From assembly GCA_016178785.1 (NCBI GenBank), contig JACOSO010000062.1, forward strand, positions 81,433-145,432: a stretch of 64,000 nucleotides of DNA. The letters run 5' to 3'. Origin of the DNA: Bacteroidota bacterium (lineage in GTDB: Bacteria; Bacteroidota; Bacteroidia; Cytophagales; Cyclobacteriaceae). The translations under genes were made by a program, and so were the position numbers. This document shows positions 55,918 to 64,000 of the stretch, piece by piece (position 1 is the first letter of the stretch; each line of letters begins with the position of its first letter). Under the pieces are notes generated by a model. The model was not told where the DNA came from and made no database searches. It worked only from the letters and a program-made list of their open reading frames with translations.

Positions 55918-55946
55918 CACAGATTACACAGATTACACAGATGGAC
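55918..55946. repeat. CAGATTACA tandem repeat upstream of the carboxylase gene
   Basis: CACAGATTACACAGATTACA repeats a 10-11-bp unit three times. The same wording is widespread in Bacteroidota intergenic DNA. It lies in the gap between the carboxylase and ppx and explains the false N-terminal extension of the former. Confidence 0.6.
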
Positions 55947-56017
55947 GCAGATAAAATAGCTTTGATAAATAATTTTGATACAGACAGTCACGAGGTTAAT
56001 TTGGATTTTGATTCCGC

Positions 56018-56941
56018 ATGAGAACTGCCATTATCGATATGGGTACAAATACGTTTCACCTGCTTGTGGTGGAGCGGACAGGGACTGAGTATAAGATTCT
56101 GTTGCGAGAACGTCTTCCTGTTAAAATTGGTGTTGGAGGCATCAATCAGAATATCATAACGAAAGGTGGAATTGACAGAGCGGTCAACGCGCTTATCCAA
56201 TTTAAAAATAAAATAGACGAGTTTAGAGTGGCGGACGTCTTCGCCTTTGGCACAAGTGCTTTGCGCAATGCGGACAATAGCGGAGAAGTGATTTCAAAAA
56301 TTAAAGCTGCCACGGGCATCCACGCCAAAATCATTTCGGGCGATGAAGAAGCGCAATACATTTATGAGGGTGTGAACCTCGCATTGAATTTGGGTAAAGA
56401 AAAATCGCTCATCATAGATATCGGTGGCGGTAGTGTGGAGTTCATCATAGGCAATGGTGAGAAAATTTTCTGGAAACAAAGTTTCGAGATTGGCGCGCAG
56501 CGATTGCTCGAACGATTTCAGAAACATGATCCGATTCTTACTTCGGAAATCGAATCTGTCATGGACTTTCTTAAAGAGTCTTTATCCCCTTTATTCGATG
56601 CCATGAAAATTCATTCGCCCGAAGTTCTTGCGGGCTCTTCGGGCACTTTTGATACACTCAGCGACATTCATTGTATCCAATCAGGTATTGAGCAAAAAGA
56701 TTCACCGGAAACTCCTTTGACTTTAGAAGCCTTCAAGAAAATCTATCCTGAAATTATCTCCAAAAATCGCGTTGAGCGAATGCAAATCCCTGGCATGATC
56801 GAAATGCGCGTGGAGATGATCGTGGTAGCTTGCTGCCTTGTGAAATTTATTTTAGATCATTTTCACTTCAGGCAAATCAGGGTCTCTTCTTATTCCTTGA
56901 AGGAAGGCGTACTTGCTTCCCTGCTCAAGAAAAAATCTTAG
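56018..56941 (+). CDS. Ppx/GppA-family phosphatase
   Basis: The 307-residue protein has the actin-like ATPase fold of exopolyphosphatase/guanosine pentaphosphatase: [20 protein letters not shown] at the start, [37 protein letters not shown] and [17 protein letters not shown]. Members cleave polyphosphate or pppGpp. It is the short form (about 300 residues) without the C-terminal HD domain. Its last 4 bp overlap the convergent porin gene. Confidence 0.92.
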   Translation: MRTAIIDMGTNTFHLLVVERTGTEYKILLRERLPVKIGVGGINQNIITKGGIDRAVNALIQFKNKIDEFRVADVFAFGTSALRNADNSGEVISKIKAATGIHAKIISGDEEAQYIYEGVNLALNLGKEKSLIIDIGGGSVEFIIGNGEKIFWKQSFEIGAQRLLERFQKHDPILTSEIESVMDFLKESLSPLFDAMKIHSPEVLAGSSGTFDTLSDIHCIQSGIEQKDSPETPLTLEAFKKIYPEIISKNRVERMQIPGMIEMRVEMIVVACCLVKFILDHFHFRQIRVSSYSLKEGVLASLLKKKS

Positions 56942-58254
56942 AGTCGGAAGTCCATTGCAAAAAGTAAACGGTTTTCTGTTTTCCGCAGGTCGGGTTGCCA
57001 TCCGATTGGTATCGGTGTGGTTGACCATCCGTCAGGAGAAGTGGTGCCTCCGGGTCCTGCAAAGTAGGGCACATTGCTTTGACGGAATCCATATTCAAAA
57101 CGAAAGGTTACATGATCATTTGGCATAACATCGAATGTAACAGTGGCCTGAAAAATATTAAGTTGTTGTTTGGGGTCATTGGCCATCGCATCAGTGAAAG
57201 CATTCGGTGTTACCGGACTTGGAGTAGCCGCCAGATAAAGTCCGGGATTGGTTATACCATCAGCGCGCAAGGTCAAGCCCAATTTATTTTGTTTAAACCA
57301 CAGCCGGTTAGCCACCGAAAAACCGGTCATGTACTGCTCACTTGCAGTCACTCCATCTCCTGCTTGAAAACCATAATGTGTGTTGAGGCTAAGTCCGGCT
57401 TGGGAAATCCCACTGCCATTTCGATTTTTAAAATAACGAACTACTACGCTGTTGTCATGATGGAAGCGAATCCGACTGCTGTTTTTTGTGTCTTTTCCAT
57501 AGTAGAAGTTAGCAACGAACTGAATGTTTTCTGTAGGCCTGTAATAATTCGAACTGCCAACTGAGATGCCCTGGTTATAATTGCTATAAGTCTGCCATCC
57601 GTTCATCAACCACAACTCGACTTTATAATTTTTTGTTGGATAGGCCTGCACCCTGGCTCCAGAGAAATAGAATGGAGTGAATTCACAAACTAAACTTCGC
57701 TGATAACTCCAGTTCTCCTGAAGCATGTAACTCTCCAGCCCGATGTAGCTCATAAAAATTCCCATCTCCACGTTGAGCCCGTACCATTTATTAAAACGAT
57801 AACCTGCAGCCGCTTCGCGAATGAATTTCACATTGTTTATTGGGGTGTTTCGTCCCTTGTGCACGGTTTGATCCAGATCTTGTACAATGGAGAGCATCTG
57901 TCCCGCCTGAAGCCAAACCCTTCCCACAATATTCTTGTAGTTCGACTCAATGCCTATGCTGGCCAGGTTGAGTGTGAACTCATTGGAGCGACCAATCGTG
58001 CTTGAAATGGTTTGCGTATTATCGATGGGGCGAGCAAAATTATAATTATAATAGCCGTCAAAATAAGCAACGCCCGTGCAAATTGCTTCTCCTGTTTTTC
58101 TATCGGTGAATGTGAGTGGAAAATTTCGTTGACGATTTTGACCGTTGATCCACGTGAGGTCCATTCCTTCAAAAGGGATTTTTGCAACAACAGAATCGGA
58201 TTGAGCTCTTGCCGTTGAGCAACCAATACAAAGCAGCAGTAAAAGTTTTTTCAA
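56938..58254 (-). CDS. outer membrane porin-type protein
   Basis: The 438-residue protein has a signal peptide (MKKLLLLLCIGCSTARAQ) and alternating amphipathic strands throughout, ending in an aromatic residue pattern ([11 protein letters not shown]). Segments such as YFDGYYNYNFARPIDNTQT, EFTLNLASIGIESNYKNIVG and RLWFKQNKLGLTLRADGITN match the beta-barrel porins annotated in Bacteroidota. No substrate is evident. It is convergent with ppx. Confidence 0.85.
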   Translation of the reverse strand: MKKLLLLLCIGCSTARAQSDSVVAKIPFEGMDLTWINGQNRQRNFPLTFTDRKTGEAICTGVAYFDGYYNYNFARPIDNTQTISSTIGRSNEFTLNLASIGIESNYKNIVGRVWLQAGQMLSIVQDLDQTVHKGRNTPINNVKFIREAAAGYRFNKWYGLNVEMGIFMSYIGLESYMLQENWSYQRSLVCEFTPFYFSGARVQAYPTKNYKVELWLMNGWQTYSNYNQGISVGSSNYYRPTENIQFVANFYYGKDTKNSSRIRFHHDNSVVVRYFKNRNGSGISQAGLSLNTHYGFQAGDGVTASEQYMTGFSVANRLWFKQNKLGLTLRADGITNPGLYLAATPSPVTPNAFTDAMANDPKQQLNIFQATVTFDVMPNDHVTFRFEYGFRQSNVPYFAGPGGTTSPDGWSTTPIPIGWQPDLRKTENRLLFAMDFRL

Positions 58255-58327
58255 CTCAAATTATTAAAGTGAAATCGGATGTGAAATTAGAATTTAAATT
58301 TTATTCTCCCGATAGCTTCGGATCAAA

Positions 58328-58460
58328 ATTCAAAATTTGAATATCGAATGATGAGTAACGAATTAAGAATGATGAAGTTGATTCGATATTTAATTCCGCT
58401 ACTGTTAAGATTTGAGTTGATCAATAACTAATGCCTTAGTGCCTAAGGCCCAATGTCTGA
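58328..58460. repeat. intergenic AT-rich repeat, copy 2
   Basis: The palindrome ATTCAAAATTTGAAT recurs at 58328-58342, followed by CGAATGATGAGTAACGAAT and further phrases, in the same order as copy 1 at 6074. It fills the gap between the porin and the HMA-DUF4396 gene. Confidence 0.55.
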
Positions 58461-58462
58461 TA

Positions 58463-59152
58463 TCAGTGACAAGCCTTGTTGAATTTTTTGAGTTTATAAT
58501 AATTGTATGGAAGCGGAGCTAAGAATCCTACAACCATCGCCACAATGAGGGCAGTCCAATACATCGGGTTACCAAAAGCTGCTTTGCCTCCTGTGATCAT
58601 GAAGTCAGTGGTGTTCATGGCGAGTTCCATGGCGATCATCGAAAGCAATGACATCGACAAAGCGGTACGGAAAGCGAAGTTCCACGAAAAACTTTCGCGC
58701 CAGTGCAACAATATGGTTTCTAAAAAAATGGAAGTGATTAAGCCTGCGATCGTAGCCAGGATCATTTTGGCAGTCATTGAGACTGAAGGAAAATAAGCTT
58801 GTAAATAGATCACCATCGCAAAATCACCGATCGAGCAGCCGATGAGGCAATTCAAAGTATTGAGTGAAGCGCGCTTCCAGACTTTTATATCCGCCCACAT
58901 CCCGGGATCTGGGTTTATAGGATTTATGGATTTGGCAGGATTTGAGCCCTCTGATATTTTGTAAGATGGATATGCGCTTAATGATTCTTGCAATTTTGTG
59001 AAAGGCACGTGTTGAGACATCGTAATGCTTGCAACACCTTTGGAAAGATCAATTTGCACGTCATTTACATTAGGCACCGATGCCAATGATTTTTTTACTG
59101 TAGCTGCGCAACCGCTGCAAGTCATTCCTGAAATTGAATAAGAGTGTGTCAT
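58463..59152 (-). CDS. HMA-domain plus DUF4396 integral membrane protein
   Basis: The 229-residue protein has an N-terminal heavy-metal-associated domain (SYSISGMTCSGCAATVKKSL, Cys pair of GMTCSGC at residues 12-15). A DUF4396-type four-helix membrane region follows from about residue 95 (KRASLNTLNCLIGCSIGDFA, TIAGLITSIFLETILLHWRE, SLLSMIAMELAMNTTDFMIT). The HMA domain marks a link to copper or a similar soft metal. The gene lies downstream of a regulator that carries its own metal-binding-like domain. Confidence 0.9.
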   Translation of the reverse strand: MTHSYSISGMTCSGCAATVKKSLASVPNVNDVQIDLSKGVASITMSQHVPFTKLQESLSAYPSYKISEGSNPAKSINPINPDPGMWADIKVWKRASLNTLNCLIGCSIGDFAMVIYLQAYFPSVSMTAKMILATIAGLITSIFLETILLHWRESFSWNFAFRTALSMSLLSMIAMELAMNTTDFMITGGKAAFGNPMYWTALIVAMVVGFLAPLPYNYYKLKKFNKACH

Positions 59153-59319
59153 CTGTTTTTCTGTTTTGTCTACTCAAATGTACGGCTGACCTTACGGAAG
59201 GATATTACAGAATTTTGGGTAAGAATTACATTTTAAACGATGGTTGTCCGGTTGACCTCGATAACTATCTGGACGAACCCAGACCGAGACTACCTTCGGC
59301 AAGCTCAAGCTGATAGCAA

Positions 59320-59880
59320 TTATACTTTATCCAGCGAAACCCTTTTCTCTGCACCTATCTTTTTAAAATGCTTAGGTGTAAGTCCTGTGATTTTTTTGAA
59401 TTGATTTGATAAATGTGCCACACTGCTGTAACCAAGCCGATCGGCAATTTCGCTAAGCGAGAGTTCGTCATAGACCAAAAGCTCTTTCACCAATTCTATT
59501 TTCTGATGAATAAAGTATTGCTCTATGGTTGTGCTTTCAATCTCTGAAAAAAGATTGCTCAGCGAGGCGTAGTCTTTGTGTAAGATTTCAGTTAGATAAA
59601 CCGACAATTTCGTTTTCCTCACCTCATCACTTCGCACCCAATCGAGAATGGATTTTTTAATCTGGCTTACAACCCGAGCATTGCGGGTTTCAATCAGCTC
59701 AAAGCCTTGCGACTCAATTGCTTCTTTAAATTGACTGAGCTGGTAGGCAGTTGGCTCGATACTCGTTTCTACTTCCCCGAGCTCAACAGAAGAATAATCT
59801 ATACTGAGCTCATCTAACGTTTTCCTCACAGCTGCCTTACAGCGATCGCATACCATGTTTTTAATGTAGAGTCTGGCCAT
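59320..59880 (-). CDS. AraC-family regulator with N-terminal HMA-like domain
   Basis: The 186-residue protein has an N-terminal segment MARLYIKNMVCDRCKAAVRK with the CxxC of a heavy-metal-associated domain (residues 11-14). A C-terminal AraC DNA-binding domain follows from about residue 100 (LVYDELSLSEIADRLGYSSV, AHLSNQFKKITGLTPKHFKK). It is much smaller than typical AraC proteins, and the metal domain replaces a sugar-sensing cupin. It probably reads metal status and controls the HMA-DUF4396 gene 167 bp downstream (inference). A known family of such fusions exists in Bacteroidota, to my recollection. Confidence 0.88.
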   Translation of the reverse strand: MARLYIKNMVCDRCKAAVRKTLDELSIDYSSVELGEVETSIEPTAYQLSQFKEAIESQGFELIETRNARVVSQIKKSILDWVRSDEVRKTKLSVYLTEILHKDYASLSNLFSEIESTTIEQYFIHQKIELVKELLVYDELSLSEIADRLGYSSVAHLSNQFKKITGLTPKHFKKIGAEKRVSLDKV

Positions 59881-59921
59881 CGTTGCAATAACCGCATTTT
59901 AATTTAGAAAGTTTCTGGACG

Positions 59922-59947
59922 CTAGACACTCGATGTCAGATTCTGGA
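59922..59947. repeat. 26-bp dispersed intergenic repeat, copy 2
   Basis: This is the inverted counterpart of 15152-15177, with two mismatches in 26 bp. It lies in the 59881-60142 gap together with a GGATCGAGTATCC quasi-palindrome; no gene is seen there. Confidence 0.5.
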
Positions 59948-60142
59948 TGCCAGATCACGGATCGAGTATCCGGAATCAAGGATCAGGATGTAATATTTCT
60001 TTTCAAACTTCCGTTTTCAATACCATTTGCTTTCTACCTTTGTGCAACCATCAATGTGTTTCATGTGCTTATTCTTATTTTTTAAAGTCACATGGAATGC
60101 CCATGATCGAAATATTTTTTTCACCACTTTGGGCATTTCAGA

Positions 60143-62083
60143 ATGAAATTATTTTTTGCATGCGTGGTGTCGCTCGGCTTTGCATTGCCTGCTGTGGCTC
60201 AAGATGACACTGATGTGGCGTGGTATGAGAATCTGTTTCGTCCCAAAAAAATCAAGTCCATCGAAAATGAAATTCCTCAGGCCATCAGCAAACGGCTTAA
60301 GGCGCAAGATGCCAACGACAAACCTGCTGAAGTAAAAGCGTTGATTGAATTAGGTGTGCTTCATCTCACGCATGTGGTTGATTACGAGCAGGCGATGGGC
60401 TGGCTTATTCGTTCGCTGGCCATTGAAGACTCTCTGAACATGCGGAAAGAAAAAATTTTTACATGCCTTGCCATGGCGCGCGTTTTTGAGGATGTAGGTG
60501 ACAACTACAAGAGTCTTGAATTTCTGAGCCAGGCGCAGCGACTGAGTGATCAGGAAAAAAACCGATACATCCAGACACTTATTTTAAACGAATCAGGAAG
60601 AGTGAAGGCCGCACACGGCAAAGAGGAAGCAGCCTTCGAAGATTATGAACTCGCGCTGGAATACGCCCGTGAACTAAAACAGCAAGGACTTGAGGCCGAT
60701 GCTCTCATCCACCTAGGTCAATTGCTTACGCGAAAAAAGGAAAACACAAAAGCGCTCAACAGTTTTAAAGATGCGCTCGCCATTTACCGTTCAATGAAAG
60801 ACAAATTGAACGAAGCCATTGCACTCAACGAAGTGGGTGAAATGTATCGCGTGATGAAAAATCATGAGCGCGCGTTGGCCAACCATGTGGCTGCATTGGA
60901 GATTCGAGAGCGATTGAAAGACGATAATGGTTTGGCTCAATCCTATAACAATGTCGGGGCTTTATATTTTGATGAAGAGAATTTCAAGCGAGCCATTTCA
61001 AATCTACAATTAGCACTGCAATCGGGGCGAAAAGCGCAGGATCAGGGCCAGCTGATGAAAAGCTATGACTACCTCAGCAAATGTTACCGTGAGCAAAAGG
61101 ATTTCAAGAAGGCGCTGGAGTATCGCGAATCATTTTTAGCTATCGAAGATTTCATAGGAAAAGAAAAAAATGAACGGCAACTGCTCGAAGCGCAAAACCG
61201 CTACGTGATGCAAAAGCAAGAGCTTCAAATCGACAAACTTGAAGGCGACCGCGAGCAGCGCGAAAAAGTAATTGAAGCGCAAGACAAATTAAAAAACAAT
61301 CTCATTTTGCTGATTGCCTTTGGCATGATCATAGGGGCACTGGTGTTGTATTTGTATTTTTTGAAGCGCAGGTCGGCAGGCAAACTTCAGGAGCTTAACG
61401 CCACCAAAGACAAACTCTTCTCCATCATAGGTCATGATCTGAAAGGACCGCTCAATTCATTGACTTCATTTTCATCCTTGCTGCTGAATCACATTGACAA
61501 AATCTCGAAAGAAGAGATCAAGATGCTTTCGCAGGATATTGACAAGTCGCTTAAGAATCTATTTACGTTGCTGGAAAATTTGCTGGAGTGGTCTCGCTCC
61601 CAAACAGGCAGCATTGATTTCAAGTCAGAAGAATTTGATCTGGCAGATGTGCTGAACGAAAACGAAATATTATTAAAAGTGCAGGCACAGAATAAAAAGA
61701 TTGAAGTGGTGAACGAAAACAAAATCGGCTTGCCTGTAAAATTGCACCGGCACTCAATCAACACCGTGGTGCGCAATCTGCTTTCAAACGCAATCAAGTT
61801 TACTCCCGAAGGGGGCAAGATCACATTGAATGCCGAAGCTAACGGAAGTCATTATTCGATCTCCGTGACAGACACAGGTGTGGGCATGAGCGCAGCTGCG
61901 ATGCAAAAACTTTTCAAGCTAGGTACCAAACATTCTACTCTCGGCACTGCCAAGGAAGCAGGCACTGGCCTTGGGCTAATTCTATGCAAAGATTTCATTG
62001 AGAAAAATGGAGGCACGATTGGTGTGGAAAGTAAAGAAGGTGTCGGCTCGAAATTTTATTTTACTGTGCCGAAGTGGATTTAA
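60143..62083 (+). CDS. TPR-containing sensor histidine kinase
   Basis: The 646-residue protein has a signal peptide (MKLFFACVVSLGFALPAVAQ). Periplasmic tetratricopeptide repeats follow (residues about 50-345, such as AIALNEVGEMYRVMKNHERA and SYNNVGALYFDEENFKRAIS), then one transmembrane helix (ILLIAFGMIIGALVLYLYFL) and a coiled segment. HisKA has its His in SIIGHDLKGPLNSLTSFSSL, and the ATPase domain has NLLSNAIKFTPEGGK, DTGVGMSAAAMQKLFKLGT and TGLGLILCKDFI. No response regulator is adjacent. Confidence 0.93.
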   Translation: MKLFFACVVSLGFALPAVAQDDTDVAWYENLFRPKKIKSIENEIPQAISKRLKAQDANDKPAEVKALIELGVLHLTHVVDYEQAMGWLIRSLAIEDSLNMRKEKIFTCLAMARVFEDVGDNYKSLEFLSQAQRLSDQEKNRYIQTLILNESGRVKAAHGKEEAAFEDYELALEYARELKQQGLEADALIHLGQLLTRKKENTKALNSFKDALAIYRSMKDKLNEAIALNEVGEMYRVMKNHERALANHVAALEIRERLKDDNGLAQSYNNVGALYFDEENFKRAISNLQLALQSGRKAQDQGQLMKSYDYLSKCYREQKDFKKALEYRESFLAIEDFIGKEKNERQLLEAQNRYVMQKQELQIDKLEGDREQREKVIEAQDKLKNNLILLIAFGMIIGALVLYLYFLKRRSAGKLQELNATKDKLFSIIGHDLKGPLNSLTSFSSLLLNHIDKISKEEIKMLSQDIDKSLKNLFTLLENLLEWSRSQTGSIDFKSEEFDLADVLNENEILLKVQAQNKKIEVVNENKIGLPVKLHRHSINTVVRNLLSNAIKFTPEGGKITLNAEANGSHYSISVTDTGVGMSAAAMQKLFKLGTKHSTLGTAKEAGTGLGLILCKDFIEKNGGTIGVESKEGVGSKFYFTVPKWI

Positions 62084-62194
62084 GATTTAAGGATTATTTG
62101 AATGGTCTGTAAAAAATTTAGCCCCTTCACATTATTTTTCTTTGAAAACACTTAACCCAATTTTTTTATGTTCATCTGACACTTTGCTGTAGGC

Positions 62195-62818
62195 ATGGCT
62201 GCCAAATCTGTAAAACCATCACTCTCTTTAGGTACTTATTTCCTGGCCGTTCAATTTGTTGACTTACTCTGGCCAACACTGCTACTCCTTAATATAGAGC
62301 AGGTTGCCATTTCGCCAGGCATCACTGCGATGACGCCTCTTGATTTTGTGCATTACCCATTCACGCACAGCTTGCTGATGGCATTGGTTTGGGCTATCGT
62401 AGGATTTGCTCTCGTTTATTTATTTAAAAAGGATGCATCAACTGCCCTTCTCATTGCTGCTTGTGTAGCCAGTCATTGGTTGCTTGATTTTTTTACACAT
62501 CGTCCTGATCTTCCGCTTACATTGTCTGAGACAACCAAAGTGGGACTCGGTCTTTGGAATTACAAAGTCGCGACCATAATCATAGAAACAGCTTTGTTTA
62601 TAGCAGGCATCTGGTTGTATGTTAAGAACTCTAAGCCTGCCGACAAGACAGGCAATTATGGTTTCTGGGGCTTGATTGCATTTTTAGCACTCATCTCTAT
62701 TTCTAATGTGGTTGGTCCCCCGCCAGCGGATGTTACCGCTCTTGCATGGGCAGCGCAGTTGCAATGGCTGATCGTGATCTGGGCTTATTGGGTGGATGGA
62801 CACCGAACTGTTAACTAA
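62195..62818 (+). CDS. membrane protein, possible YdjM-like metal-dependent hydrolase
   Basis: The 207-residue protein has about five to six hydrophobic segments. It carries histidines in DFVHYPFTHSLLMALVW and ASHWLLDFFTHRPDLP, the HxxxTHS and HWxLDxxTHRPD pattern seen in membrane proteins of the YdjM/LexA-regulated hydrolase type. The homology is a judgement by eye and no activity is assigned. It lies about 110 bp after the kinase and just before the deformylase. Confidence 0.72.
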   Translation: MAAKSVKPSLSLGTYFLAVQFVDLLWPTLLLLNIEQVAISPGITAMTPLDFVHYPFTHSLLMALVWAIVGFALVYLFKKDASTALLIAACVASHWLLDFFTHRPDLPLTLSETTKVGLGLWNYKVATIIIETALFIAGIWLYVKNSKPADKTGNYGFWGLIAFLALISISNVVGPPPADVTALAWAAQLQWLIVIWAYWVDGHRTVN

Positions 62819-62852
62819 CTTTATTGCAGATCATCAATTAAGAGCGTAACAG

Positions 62853-63344
62853 ATGAAGCACCTACCCGACTTACTCCTGCTCGGCAATCCCACACTTTAC
62901 CAAATCTCAGAACCCATTCAGAAGTCTGAACTTCCCCAAGTGAAGGAGTGGGTGGCCGATTTACACAACGTGATGGAAGAGATTCGGGCCAGGTATAATT
63001 TTGGCCGCGCCATTGCTGCTCCGCAGTTGGGCATTATGAAACGATTGATTTATATGAACATCGATAAACCGGTGGTATTCATCAATCCTGAATTCACCTA
63101 CTTAAGCGAAGAAATGTTTGAGGTGTGGGATGATTGCATGTGCTTCCCTAACCTCCTGGTAAAAGTAAAAAGACACCAGTCACTAACGATTAAATATTTG
63201 GATGAACACTGGCAGGAGTGCAAGTGGAATATGAAAGACGATCTTTCAGAATTGCTTCAACATGAATACGATCATCTGGAAGGCATACTTTGCACCATGA
63301 GAGCCATCGATGAAAAATCTTTTAAGTGGAGAATGTCAAAATGA
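62853..63344 (+). CDS. divergent peptide deformylase
   Basis: The 163-residue protein aligns with peptide deformylase: motif 1 GRAIAAPQLGI (family GxGLAAPQ), motif 2 with the metal Cys in WDDCMCFP (family EGCLS) and motif 3 QHEYDHLEGI, which keeps both His and the catalytic Glu. Changes in motifs 1 and 2 are notable: the second G is R, and EGCLS is replaced by DDCMC. It may therefore be a deformylase-like protein with altered specificity rather than the main Def enzyme. Confidence 0.85.
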   Translation: MKHLPDLLLLGNPTLYQISEPIQKSELPQVKEWVADLHNVMEEIRARYNFGRAIAAPQLGIMKRLIYMNIDKPVVFINPEFTYLSEEMFEVWDDCMCFPNLLVKVKRHQSLTIKYLDEHWQECKWNMKDDLSELLQHEYDHLEGILCTMRAIDEKSFKWRMSK

Positions 63345-63563
63345 ATTTGAATTTATCTGCCGTCAAGTCGACTGTCAAGCCAATGCCGTTTAGTTAATCG
63401 AGGCAATTCTAAGTTCCAGATTCAAAATTAGCTTAGCCCAACAATGTTGAATCTCGAATTTTAAATCCTGAATCGATGTCGTTAACTGGTATCCTGAACT
63501 TGCAAGCCCTTAACAAACGACATTGGCCGGTGGCGTGCTCAACTATTTCAAAACATAGAACGT

Positions 63564-63784
63564 ATGCGCGACTGAAGACTTGCATTCCATGGTTGTTGAG
63601 TGCTCGCGCGTACATTAACCCAGGGATACTCGATCGCAAGCGATCGAGTATCCCTGGGTTCGTCTTTTTGGTTTTCACTTCGAGCCGCTGGCGGTTCGAA
63701 GTGAAAACCAAAATAGCTTAGCGCGGACAACATGCTATTTCTTTGAACTGAATGAGGAACGCGCGCTCCGGCAATCCTTAGTTC
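63564..63784 (-). repeat. novel double-hairpin structured repeat, copy B (inverted)
   Basis: This 221-bp copy is inverted relative to copy A. Hairpin 2 has perfect 21-bp arms (63617-63637 and 63640-63660) around AA. Hairpin 1 has 23-bp arms (63666-63688 and 63691-63713) with a single G-T pair. Its outer block at 63736-63756 is identical to 52558-52578, and its tail at 63564-63610 matches that of copy A. It lies in the non-coding 63345-63843 gap, which shows no supported gene. Confidence 0.82.
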
Positions 63785-63843
63785 AAACCGCTTCCTTAGA
63801 TGCACCGCTTAGCTTGACGGCCAATGCCTTAGTTAGTCGTCCC

Positions 63844-63999
63844 TTAAAAACTCAATTTTAAGTTATAGAGATTTTGGATAAGGTAATATTGGCTTTTCAG
63901 AACCCTTAAAGCCGTTTGAAAAAGTTGAGCCAAAAAGACAAGCGGGTTCAACTTCCACTTGTTGATCATTCGCTTGAAGTTCATGCCTGCCGCAGCCAG
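63844..63999 (-). CDS. IS5-like transposase, C-terminal fragment at window edge
   Basis: A minus-strand frame enters at the right edge and ends at TAA (63844-63846). The visible 51 residues begin LAAAGMNFKRMINKWKLNPL, which matches the usual C-terminal helix (AAGMNFKRM) of IS5-type DDE transposases. The rest of the element lies beyond the window. Confidence 0.6.
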   Translation of the reverse strand: MAAAGMNFKRMINKWKLNPLVFLAQLFQTALRVLKSQYYLIQNLYNLKLSF

Positions 64000-64000
64000 C

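Noticed and set aside
55918..55946. Tandem CAGATTACA units as a possible CRISPR array
   Set aside because: The unit is about 10-11 bp with no spacers and is common intergenic text.
55890..55991. Upstream extension of the propionyl-CoA-carboxylase-type gene
   Set aside because: It translates the TTACACAGA repeat into a Cys/Leu/Asn-rich peptide that is not part of the family.
63617..63660. CGATCG-rich palindrome as a HIP1-like site
   Set aside because: The sequence is part of the 21-bp hairpin arms; HIP1 sites are single octamers typical of cyanobacteria.

Overview
The window reads as chromosome of a Bacteroidota bacterium, most likely a Cytophagales-type organism. The signs are a SusC/RagA TonB-dependent receptor, OmpA/PD40 proteins, Bacteroidota-type LptD, several YfiR-family proteins, HAMP/GAF/PAS and TPR histidine kinases, AT-leaning intergenic DNA with short text-like repeats, and gene starts with little Shine-Dalgarno signal. 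No rRNA, tRNA or CRISPR array was recognised.

Layout. 1-10.7 kb is a sugar-utilisation locus: the N-terminal part of a SusC-like receptor, a divergent LacI-type repressor, a GH31 alpha-glucosidase, an MFS sugar symporter, a VOC protein and a CBM48-like/esterase protein, with LacI-type operator palindromes. 10.7-18.4 kb holds msrA, a YfiR/GAF-HAMP-PAS sensor pair, a class II amidotransferase, L-2-hydroxyglutarate oxidase, and an ECF41-type sigma factor with its AhpD-like partner, each preceded by the same promoter motif. 18.4-22.5 kb is accessory: a RAYT transposase with REP palindromes, a small Ala/Thr-rich protein, a fatty acid desaturase and a frameshifted lipoprotein gene. 22.5-36.5 kb holds terB-like, priA, an operon of OmpA-PD40 with a secreted TPR-CHAT protein, mgtC, a SirB1-like protein, and a tight amidase-MlaD-carboxylase operon divergent from lptD. 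36.5-45.4 kb is housekeeping: lptD, lysS, proline dehydrogenase, aroB, aroA and a decayed MNT gene. 45.4-48.1 kb is genomic rubble around a broken IS1-family element. 48.1-64 kb holds a corrinoid-binding-like protein, a histidine kinase, two more YfiR genes, an M42 peptidase, msrB, a propionyl-CoA-carboxylase-type subunit, ppx, a porin, a metal-linked HMA pair (HMA-AraC and HMA-DUF4396), a TPR kinase, a divergent peptide deformylase and the end of an IS5-like transposase.

The most striking non-coding signal is a ~220-bp element present twice (52530-52746, and inverted at 63564-63784). Each copy has two long near-perfect hairpins. The flanks are conserved, but the stems differ at nine positions, eight of which are fully compensated in both arms. 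I do not recognise the family.

Themes that tie genes together: envelope biogenesis (amidase, MlaD, LptD), methionine sulfoxide repair (msrA, msrB), aromatic amino acid synthesis (aroB, aroA), and repeated pairing of YfiR proteins with signal-transduction proteins that lack a GGDEF domain.
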